Shown here piece by piece: positions 58,017 to 64,000 of a DNA stretch of 64,000 nucleotides. Origin of the DNA: Thermus albus (lineage in GTDB: Bacteria > Deinococcota > Deinococci > Deinococcales > Thermaceae); contig NZ_JAKTNR010000001.1 of NCBI RefSeq assembly GCF_022760855.1, positions 310,001 to 374,000 on the forward strand, read 5' to 3'. The notes under the pieces were generated by a model that ran no database searches, was not told the DNA's origin, and saw nothing but the letters and a program-made list of their open reading frames with translations. Within the stretch, counting starts at the first letter, position 1, and each line of letters opens with the position of its first letter. A program made the position numbers and the translations under genes.

Positions 58017-58048
58017 AAAGCCAGGATACCCACGGGTACCCTGGCTTT
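58017..58048 (-). terminator. Terminator after the lipoprotein gene
   Basis: Minus-strand AAAGCCAGGGTACCC (58048-58034), loop GT, GGGTATCCTGGCTTT (58031-58017), a 15-bp stem with one G-T pair, followed by TC. It lies 14 nt past the stop of the gene ending at 58063 and just before the nadC promoter, which it insulates. Confidence 0.8.
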
Positions 58049-58062
58049 CCCGCCAACGGCGC

Positions 58063-59349
58063 CTAGGGCAGGGTTATGGTGCCCATTCCGCTTTGTGTAT
58101 ACTGGCCGGTGGCGTGGACAAGGGAGATGTCGGTGGTCGCGGTAAAGGAAGCCGGGTCATTGACATCTAGGCTGAGGACGTTTGCTGGCGAAAGGAGGGC
58201 GGTTATGGAAACATTTACCGTTGCAAGGGTCGCAAATGGCGTATAGCCGAGTTGGGAGGAAAGGTCGGGAACGGTGTAGCTGGTAGCGTTGCCCAGCCAT
58301 CCCTTGCCCAGCGTGACCTGGTAAATCAGAGTAGAGTTCTCAAGTTCTATCGTGTAAGCTCTCAGGTTCGGGTCGGCGTAACTGAGCCCGCTTACCGTGG
58401 GATGAGCTTCGCAAGTCACAGTCAGGCTATTGGCGGGCCAAGGGTTCGGTAAGGCCAGGGTGATGGCCCCACCGCCAGCACCCTTAAAACGCTCCAGCAC
58501 GTTGCTAGCGTTACCAGCCAGGCCAAAGGCTACGTAGCGATCCCCGCTGGCAAACCCCGCCACTGGCCGGTAGGGGAAGTTGAGAGCTGTGGTCCCACTC
58601 GCGCCACCCACTAATCCCCACCCCTTGTTGTCGGTGCTAAGATAGTAAACTTGGGCTTGGCCAAAGGTGGGGCTAAAGCCAGATGGAAGGCCCACGGAAA
58701 CGCTCGCTGAGGGTAGGGTATCTGCAGACATGAAAGTTGCTGAACTCGAGCCCCCGCCGCTAATGTTTACGCTCCGCAAGACCTTCGCCGCCCTGGGGGG
58801 TGAGCTTGAAGACGAATCCCACACAGCCACCAGCAGATCCTGGCTCCCTGCTTGGGCGGTTAGGTTAACCGTTGCCGTAAAGCTGCTTCCAGACTGGCTG
58901 ACTGAGCCCGGTGATTGGAAGCCTTGGCCGCTAACCAAAACTAGATCGCCGCTCATCACACCTGGGACGTTGGTAACATCCACGGTGAGGGTATAGTTTA
59001 CCGTGCTGGGGCTCGGGGAGCTACAGGTAACTTTAGGGTTGGCCAGCTCAGCGTTGGTGGCCTGGATAACATGAACTTCGGGTGGGTTACCTGGGACAAC
59101 AGAATTGCAACGCACGGCTACGCCATATTTACTGTTGCCGCCAAGACTAAAGGTGTAGGTGTGCGTGCTGTTGGGAGAGAATGCCGTCCAGGGTCCACTT
59201 CCTACCTGATATGCTGCCGCATACCCCACGTTCTGGCTATCTGTAACGGTGAGGGTGATGCTGCCGGGAGGTGGGAGGGTGCCACCCCCGCATCCTGCGA
59301 GGCCTAGAAGAGCCACCGCGCCTAGAAACCAAAGGCTAAGCTTCCTCAT
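58063..59349 (-). CDS. Exported lipoprotein, function unknown
   Basis: A 428-aa protein with lipobox LLGLAGC (Cys20). Mature part is rich in Ser, Thr, Val and Gly with beta-sandwich character ([41 protein letters not shown]), and no enzyme motif. ATG 59349 is preferred to an upstream GTG since AGGAG lies 5 nt before it. It has its own promoter region that shares a conserved element with the lipoprotein operon further upstream. The first 100 residues resemble the start of the neighbouring 433-aa lipoprotein, suggesting a related pair. Confidence 0.75.
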   Translation of the reverse strand: MRKLSLWFLGAVALLGLAGCGGGTLPPPGSITLTVTDSQNVGYAAAYQVGSGPWTAFSPNSTHTYTFSLGGNSKYGVAVRCNSVVPGNPPEVHVIQATNAELANPKVTCSSPSPSTVNYTLTVDVTNVPGVMSGDLVLVSGQGFQSPGSVSQSGSSFTATVNLTAQAGSQDLLVAVWDSSSSSPPRAAKVLRSVNISGGGSSSATFMSADTLPSASVSVGLPSGFSPTFGQAQVYYLSTDNKGWGLVGGASGTTALNFPYRPVAGFASGDRYVAFGLAGNASNVLERFKGAGGGAITLALPNPWPANSLTVTCEAHPTVSGLSYADPNLRAYTIELENSTLIYQVTLGKGWLGNATSYTVPDLSSQLGYTPFATLATVNVSITALLSPANVLSLDVNDPASFTATTDISLVHATGQYTQSGMGTITLP

Positions 59350-59361
59350 AGCCACTCCTCT

Positions 59362-59430
59362 CCGGAATCTCCTATCTAGGGGATTCCACTTGTAATATGA
59401 CGCAAGGGGTCTTAACGCACCCTGAACGCA
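59362..59430 (-). promoter_or_regulatory. Conserved promoter element, copy B
   Basis: Minus strand order: GTTCAG (59427-59422) and GTTAAG (59416-59411), 11 bp apart; a -10-like CATATT (59399-59394) 11 nt further; then an inverted repeat GGAATC / GATTCC (59387-59382, 59369-59364) with a 12-nt loop just before the ribosome site. No -35 is seen, as expected if an activator binds the phased repeats. Copy A upstream of the 371-aa lipoprotein gene is almost identical in the same order. Confidence 0.65.
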
Positions 59431-59486
59431 CAGGCAAAACCATTCCCGTGGCTAAGAAGGCCACGGGAACGACGCAGTAAGGGGCT

Positions 59487-60785
59487 TTACCAGGTGAACG
59501 ACGTTACCGAGGGGGCCACCTCGAGGTGGACAGGCCAGGCCCTGTCCAAAAACAGGCTATGGCCGGGGATGGTTTCGCTGGGAAGCGGTTTGGCGCTCAA
59601 CAAGTTGCCCAGTAGGGTACTGGGGGCACCGACAGCAGGAGGCTGGCTGCCAGCAAAAGCTGTGGCCAGCAATTGTACGCTACTTCCTGGGCTGGGTACC
59701 ACCCCAGCGAATCCGGAAGCAGTTTGCAGGTCTAGGTAGTAGGTGGTGACGTTCCCCAAAGCTCCTGGGCTTATGAAATGGCGCCAGTACCGTACCCCGG
59801 GTTCGGCCAGCAGAATGGCGTAGCCCAAGAGGTTCAGACCGGGAGAAAACCCAGAGGAAGCGACGTTGCTAAAGGTGGGTAGGGTGTTGGGGCCATGGGT
59901 TTGGTTCCCCGATAGGCTGAGGGGCGGAACGTAGAGGTTCAGCGACGCTCCCGGTGCTACCGCAGGGTCGCTGGGATCGTAACGCCATATGGCCCAGCTG
60001 CTCACATGTTCCGTCCAGAACTGGAGGTAATCCGCGCCGGAAAGGGTAGGACGTGGAACGCTTTGCGTTAGGGACCCCGGATTACCAGCAAACCAGCTCA
60101 CGACCGGTAGCTGCACAAAGCTGCCAAGAACTAAGCTGGCGGCGGAATGGAATCCCATGTTGGCGGTAACGCTTAGAGAACCCGCCACTGGGCTAACACT
60201 CACATTGACGGTACTCCCGCCAGGGGCAACGTTGACGGGACCGGACCGACCAAAGTAGGGCACCCCATTGCTGTCGGTGCCGTAGACGCCGACTTCCCTA
60301 ACTCCTTGCGGCACGTTTAGGGGCCCGTAACTCGTGCCGGTAAGGGGCTGACTAACCCCTTCAGCCGCCACCCAACCGGCGGTAAGGGAGGCTCCCGTTA
60401 CACTCCCGCTCACAGGCGCAAACGGACTGGCGTAAACCCTAGGGCAGTGCACCCTAAGGTGCGACCCCAGTTCGTTGCGGACCAGGTCCAGGCTCACATA
60501 GAACTGGCTACCCCCCGTCCCGGGGCAAAGAAAGGCAACCTGGAACCGGGTGTTGGCCAGCAAAGGCAGGCTCCAGCTGCTTTGGCCTGTAGGCAAGGCC
60601 ATCCAAGGACTACCTGGGGTGGAAGGAGGAGGCCCCGCGTGCCAGGCTGCGGCCAGGGGCTGGAGGGGCTGGCCTACGCCGTCTATAAGGTCCACTGTTA
60701 GGGGAACAAGGGGGTTACCCCCGCATCCCGCAAGAACCAGGAGAAGGATCCCTGCGATGCCCATGCCTAGACGCTTGAACTTCAT
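59487..60785 (-). CDS. Exported lipoprotein, function unknown
   Basis: A 432-aa protein with signal and lipobox LLVLAGC (Cys about 22; MKFKRLGMGIAGILLLVLAGCGG overall). Mature region is beta-rich: PLTVDLIDGVGQPLQPLAAAWHAG, SVTGASLTAGWVAAEG, VNVSVSPVAGSLSV. No known domain or active site. The ATG at 60785 has GGAGGAAGCC directly upstream, the same ribosome site as the next gene; it starts 19 bp after the LamG gene stop, so it ends a three-gene operon. Confidence 0.75.
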   Translation of the reverse strand: MKFKRLGMGIAGILLLVLAGCGGNPLVPLTVDLIDGVGQPLQPLAAAWHAGPPPSTPGSPWMALPTGQSSWSLPLLANTRFQVAFLCPGTGGSQFYVSLDLVRNELGSHLRVHCPRVYASPFAPVSGSVTGASLTAGWVAAEGVSQPLTGTSYGPLNVPQGVREVGVYGTDSNGVPYFGRSGPVNVAPGGSTVNVSVSPVAGSLSVTANMGFHSAASLVLGSFVQLPVVSWFAGNPGSLTQSVPRPTLSGADYLQFWTEHVSSWAIWRYDPSDPAVAPGASLNLYVPPLSLSGNQTHGPNTLPTFSNVASSGFSPGLNLLGYAILLAEPGVRYWRHFISPGALGNVTTYYLDLQTASGFAGVVPSPGSSVQLLATAFAGSQPPAVGAPSTLLGNLLSAKPLPSETIPGHSLFLDRAWPVHLEVAPSVTSFTW

Positions 60786-60804
60786 GGCTTCCTCCGCAGC
60801 GCTT

Positions 60805-61566
60805 CTACTGCTGGCTATAGGTGGGGTTGAGCTCACCAAGGATTACGTCATCCAAGGCGATCTCGCAATGGTAAAGCCCCGTTGGCGCGGTATGCAAGGC
60901 GCCTAACCAAAGCTCCAGGTTGTTGGTGGTGGTTCCGGTAGGGGCGGTAAAGGTGCCTGCTGGGCTACCGTTCACTTTGAAGCTGCTATAAGGACCATCC
61001 AGGGTGACCGCCACATGGGTCCAGGTACCGCTGCTGGTGCTAGGGTCAAAGTTGGCTGGGAAGAGAGTGGTAGACGTGAAGGTGCTCGTGCCTATCCGCA
61101 ACACCGCCCTCACCTGCCCAGGACCCATCCCTTCCAGGTACAGGGAATATCCGTTTTGGGAGGCGGTGTCCCACTTGTCCAGAATGGGGTAGTAGGCCCC
61201 TGCCCCACACTGCACCGGAGCCACCCAGGCCTCGAGGTGGAGGCCACCATAGCCCGTATTTAGGTCTGGGGTGCTGGGTACCTTAACGTACCTGCCCCCG
61301 TCGCCCGGGAAGTAAAGGGCTCCATTGCTATGGCCTGCGACTGCCCAGGGACCCGTGGCAGTGGGAAAACCCCCAATAGCCCCGGGCATGGCAGTTCCCG
61401 TGTTCAAGATGGGGTTCAGCACCACATCGGCCACGCTGGTACCCGCGGTTTCGTTCAAGGGCCAATGAGCAATGGGACAAACTGGAGTGTTGCAGACCAT
61501 CTGCGGGCCCGTGCATGCTGAAAGAATCGGGATCAAGAGCAAAGCATAAGCCATCTTCCGAAACAT
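60805..61566 (-). CDS. Lipoprotein with LamG/concanavalin-like domain
   Basis: A 253-aa protein with lipobox LIPILSAC (Cys18). The mature part is one LamG-type jelly roll: AHWPLNETAGTSVADVV at its start, HLEAWVAPVQCGAGAYYPILDKWDT, GYSLYLEGMGPGQVRAVLRI, GTWTHVAVTLDGPYSSFKVNGSPAGTFTAPTGT, LWLGALHTAPTGLYHCEIALDDVILG. Such domains bind sugars or proteins at the cell surface. It lies 9 bp after the 371-aa lipoprotein gene. Confidence 0.85.
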   Translation of the reverse strand: MFRKMAYALLLIPILSACTGPQMVCNTPVCPIAHWPLNETAGTSVADVVLNPILNTGTAMPGAIGGFPTATGPWAVAGHSNGALYFPGDGGRYVKVPSTPDLNTGYGGLHLEAWVAPVQCGAGAYYPILDKWDTASQNGYSLYLEGMGPGQVRAVLRIGTSTFTSTTLFPANFDPSTSSGTWTHVAVTLDGPYSSFKVNGSPAGTFTAPTGTTTNNLELWLGALHTAPTGLYHCEIALDDVILGELNPTYSQQ

Positions 61567-61575
61567 GGCTTCCTC

Positions 61576-62691
61576 CTAGCGGCGGATGTCCTTTTTCTCA
61601 ATCCCCCGCAACATGAGAGGGCCTACCTGAAGGTGCACTAGCGGGGAACCGTTCAAACGGTCTTCAATCCCCAGGTACCGGGGAGGAGGATCCTGACCAA
61701 AGCAACCATCACACCAGTCCACCTGACCCACCAGGAAGCGCAGGGTTTGGCCTGGGTTAGCGAGATCGGTAGCCATAAGCATCCAATCAGGCTCCTCACG
61801 GACTAACCTCAACATCAGAAGTTTGGAAGCATCGGCCTTGGTAAGCTTGCCCTTACTGGCCTGCCGCAAATAGAGTAGGCCCAAGGGCTCATTTAGCAAG
61901 TCGTCCGGAGAAGATGCCGTTGCCAACCGCGGATTCTGGAGAGGAATGAAGGCTAAGGCGATGTCTTCCCTCAGGAGTATCGCGGGTGGCCAGATCTTGG
62001 GGTAGTCTGTGGGTAGGCCGCAGCAGGCCTTCCTTAAGGCTTCCAGGAAAGGAAGAGTGGGGTCCCGAGGAGTTATGAATTCCGCAGGCGCTTCGGCGCG
62101 CGAGGGTGAGGGAGCTGCGATGTGCACAAAAAAAGGCCACTGGATAAGGGAATCTGCCCAGAAGCCCAGCAATCCAATCCTGTTGTAGCTTAGGCGCGGT
62201 TTCGCTGCGGGATCATACCCCTGGGAACCCACCTCCACCTCTGCGGATACCAACTCTTCACGCGGGCTTCCATCCATACTCCTCCATGTCCAGCGAACCT
62301 GATAGCGCCCACTCTGGGACTCTATCTTCCCCGCTCCGCTACTGCAGTGAATGGGAGGTGTGGACTTGCATTTGATCACAAGCCCTAGGGGAGTGTGGGC
62401 CAGATCCTCCGGGGTCTGGGGGGGTTCATAGGCTCGCGGCAGAGCTAACACGGTTATGCCCTCGCTATCCCGGGCCACGGTAACGGGTCGGGTTGAGGCA
62501 TCTTGGGGGATTAAGGACTGCGCGGCCAGGAAGGCTTCCGCCTGATCCGCTAAAGCCAAGGCTTGGGTAGCTACCATGTCTTCGCTATCTATTACCTCCT
62601 CCCAAGGACTTGCGCTAAAAAAGGCGCTTCCACACCCCGCAAGCCCCAGAAGGACCAGCGCCAAAAGACCTAAAAGGCCGATCCTCTTCAC
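61576..62691 (-). CDS. Exported lipoprotein, function unknown
   Basis: A 371-aa protein starting with GTG behind AAGGAG, with lipobox LLGLAGC (Cys20). The mature part lacks recognisable domains; it contains two cysteine-bearing spots (VIKCKSTPPIHCSSG and VDWCDGCFGQD) that could form disulfides or bind metal, and a hydrophilic mixed alpha/beta remainder. It is the first gene of the lipoprotein operon and carries the conserved upstream element. Confidence 0.75.
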   Translation of the reverse strand: MKRIGLLGLLALVLLGLAGCGSAFFSASPWEEVIDSEDMVATQALALADQAEAFLAAQSLIPQDASTRPVTVARDSEGITVLALPRAYEPPQTPEDLAHTPLGLVIKCKSTPPIHCSSGAGKIESQSGRYQVRWTWRSMDGSPREELVSAEVEVGSQGYDPAAKPRLSYNRIGLLGFWADSLIQWPFFVHIAAPSPSRAEAPAEFITPRDPTLPFLEALRKACCGLPTDYPKIWPPAILLREDIALAFIPLQNPRLATASSPDDLLNEPLGLLYLRQASKGKLTKADASKLLMLRLVREEPDWMLMATDLANPGQTLRFLVGQVDWCDGCFGQDPPPRYLGIEDRLNGSPLVHLQVGPLMLRGIEKKDIRR

Positions 62692-62703
62692 GGCTTCTCC
62701 TTT

Positions 62704-62773
62704 CCGGAATCGCCTTTTCAGGGGATTCCGGGTGCCAGGATAGCCAAGGGGGTCTTAACGCACCCTGAACGCT
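62704..62773 (-). promoter_or_regulatory. Conserved promoter element, copy A
   Basis: Same layout as copy B at 59.4 kb: GTTCAG (62770-62765) and GTTAAG (62759-62754) 11 bp apart, then TATCCT (62742-62737) as -10, then GGAATC / GATTCC (62729-62724, 62711-62706) around a 12-nt loop before the ribosome site. The stretch covering the phased repeats is identical over 20 bp in the two copies. Confidence 0.65.
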
Positions 62774-62784
62774 CCATGAGTAAC

Positions 62785-62809
62785 CCCCCGGGGGCCAGGC
62801 CCCCGGGGG
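62785..62809 (-). terminator. Stem-loop after the subtilase gene
   Basis: CCCCCGGGGGC (62785-62795) pairs exactly with GCCCCCGGGGG (62799-62809) around a 3-nt loop. It lies 14 nt past the protease stop, between it and the promoter of the lipoprotein operon. Confidence 0.7.
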
Positions 62810-62822
62810 TAGAAAGGGGGCT

Positions 62823-64000
62823 TCAAGGGGCCTGGTTTAGGTCCAGCATCCCGGCCCCTACCGCCTGGGGCGGGTAGGGCAAGGACTCGGCGTGCTGCAC
62901 GAGATTCTGCTGCACCTGGGATGGGGTCAGGTTAGGGTTGGCCTGGAGCCAAAGGGCCATGGCTCCCGCCACCAGGGGGGTGGCGAAGGAGGTGCCGGTG
63001 CAACTCCCCACTCCACCCCCGGGAAGCGTGCAGTTTAGGCCGGTGCCCGGGGCGGCCAGGTCCACGTAGGCCCCTTGGGTGCTATAGGGGGCGGGCTGCC
63101 AGCCTGGAGGGCTGGGCGTGGTTTCCAGAGCCCCCACCGCCACCAGGCCCGGTAGGTCAAGGGCCGCGGGGTAATGGGTGGGGCTTCCTTGGTTTCCTTG
63201 GTTCCCCGCGGCGGCGGCTACGGGGATACTCTGGTCCAAGGCCGCCTGCAAGGCGAGCTTAAGGGCCTCCACCGGGGTGTCCCCACCCAGGCTGAGGTTC
63301 AAGACCGTGGGGCCCTGGTGGTTTTGCACCACCCAGCACACCCCCCGCACCACCCGGCTGGCCCGGCAAACCCCGTTTTCGTCGCAGACCCGGACCGGAA
63401 GGATTTCGGCGCCGGGGGCTACCTCCTTCACCAGGCCTGCGACGCCCGTGCCGTGCCCCCCGGGAAAGGCGTCCTGGGGCGTGGGGTCGTCCTCCACGAA
63501 GTCGTAGGCGGGGAGCTGGGGAATGGCGGGGTCCACCCCGGTGTCCAGGACCGCCACCTTGACCCCCTGGCCCGTCCACCCCCGGCGGTGGGCCCGGTAA
63601 GCGCCCACGGCCTCGCCGCCGCTGATGCCTCCCAGGCTCCAGAGGCTTTCCGGGTCCGCCTTGTAGCTGGGGTCCAGGGCCTCGAGCTCCTCCAGGGCTT
63701 TCCCCAGCTCCTTTCCGGTGTACCCTAGCTCCGCCAGGGCAAAGCCGCAGCCGGCCAGATCGTCCCGGCGCCAAAGGGTAAAGCCTGCGGGAAGCCTAGG
63801 GGTTTGGCCTAAGGGTAGCCGGAGGAGGACCCGGCTAGGGTCCACCTGCCCCAGCACCCCGAGCTCTCTCCGGGCTTCCCGGCCTCCCGCCACCACCCGC
63901 ACGGGCTTGGGCCCACCAGGCACCTCAGGAACCCGGAACCGCACCCGCCTGGCCTCAATCGAGGTGACCTGGGCCTCGGCCTCCCCCACCCACACCCGGG
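62823..64000 (-). CDS. Subtilisin-family (S8) serine protease, start outside window
   Basis: At least 390 aa are visible and the frame runs off the window's end. Before the protease domain there is an IPT/TIG-like beta segment (VTSIEARRVRFRVPEVPGGPKPVRVVAGG) and an inhibitor-like prodomain (TLWRRDDLAGCGFALAELGYTGKELGKALEEL). The catalytic triad is Asp in VKVAVLDTGVDP, His in GHGTGVAGLVKEV and Ser in GTSFATPLVAGAMALWL, with the oxyanion Asn in AAAAGNQGNQG. Several Cys pairs (VCDENGVC, NCTLPGGGVGSC) suggest disulfides. An extracellular, aqualysin/thermitase-like protease is inferred; the signal peptide is not visible. Confidence 0.93.
   Translation of the reverse strand, partial: RVWVGEAEAQVTSIEARRVRFRVPEVPGGPKPVRVVAGGREARRELGVLGQVDPSRVLLRLPLGQTPRLPAGFTLWRRDDLAGCGFALAELGYTGKELGKALEELEALDPSYKADPESLWSLGGISGGEAVGAYRAHRRGWTGQGVKVAVLDTGVDPAIPQLPAYDFVEDDPTPQDAFPGGHGTGVAGLVKEVAPGAEILPVRVCDENGVCRASRVVRGVCWVVQNHQGPTVLNLSLGGDTPVEALKLALQAALDQSIPVAAAAGNQGNQGSPTHYPAALDLPGLVAVGALETTPSPPGWQPAPYSTQGAYVDLAAPGTGLNCTLPGGGVGSCTGTSFATPLVAGAMALWLQANPNLTPSQVQQNLVQHAESLPYPPQAVGAGMLDLNQAP

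Overview
The window is a stretch of bacterial chromosome that almost certainly comes from Thermus or a close relative. It is very GC-rich, codons favour G or C at the third position, genes are tightly packed with many 4 to 30 bp overlaps, and several -10 boxes sit about 7-10 nt before the start codon (leaderless mRNAs). PolX is 575 aa long and there is a family-5 type uracil-DNA glycosylase, both typical of the genus. I saw no rRNA, tRNA, CRISPR array or complete transposon.

Layout. 0-5.4 kb: end of a dihydroorotate dehydrogenase-like gene, a HARE-HTH protein, DNA repair genes polX and UDG, a secreted lipoprotein, and a LuxR-type regulator with a degenerate receiver. 5.4-10.4 kb: acyl-CoA/fatty acid catabolism (acyl-CoA carboxyltransferase, etfA, etfB, acyl-CoA dehydrogenase). 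10.5-14.9 kb: a large cytosolic histidine kinase with a Cys cluster, a single-domain response regulator, and an orphan TRAP-type binding protein. 15-19.1 kb: a three-gene NAD-linked formate dehydrogenase-like complex. 19.1-21 kb: galK and a zinc-binding lipoprotein-like ZnuA gene with a candidate metalloregulator site.

21.1-35.9 kb is the most coherent accessory block: three class-III aminotransferases, an ABC-class ATPase of unknown role, a PucR regulator, a complete PotABCD polyamine transporter, a GNAT acetyltransferase, a YtcJ-type amidohydrolase and an aldehyde:ferredoxin oxidoreductase. All are on the + strand and most overlap. I infer a polyamine or omega-amino acid catabolic locus in which aldehydes from transamination are oxidised by a tungsten enzyme, possibly with N-acyl protected intermediates.

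35.9-41.6 kb: an AidB-like acyl-CoA dehydrogenase divergent from a marR-MFS exporter pair, with 29-bp direct repeats and a MarR-like palindrome between them; then a fused 5-oxoprolinase PxpB/PxpC-like gene. 41.6-49.1 kb: tatA, an HGSNAT-like membrane acyltransferase, a polysaccharide deacetylase, a ~430-nt highly structured non-coding stretch, a coiled-coil protein, an MFS permease, small cytosolic proteins, UspA, and a CPA2 antiporter preceded by a fluoride (crcB) riboswitch with a terminator/alternative-hairpin switch.

49.3-53.5 kb: a decayed DUF4143 ATPase, an OmpR-type two-component system with its periplasmic partner and a helically phased repeat array upstream, and a Xer-type recombinase. 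53.5-58 kb: bacterioferritin and an NAD biosynthesis operon (nadC-nadA-nadB) carrying a PIN/RHH toxin-antitoxin pair inside it. 58-64 kb: four exported lipoproteins and a subtilase; two transcription units of this cluster share a conserved upstream element with 11-bp phased repeats and a leader hairpin.
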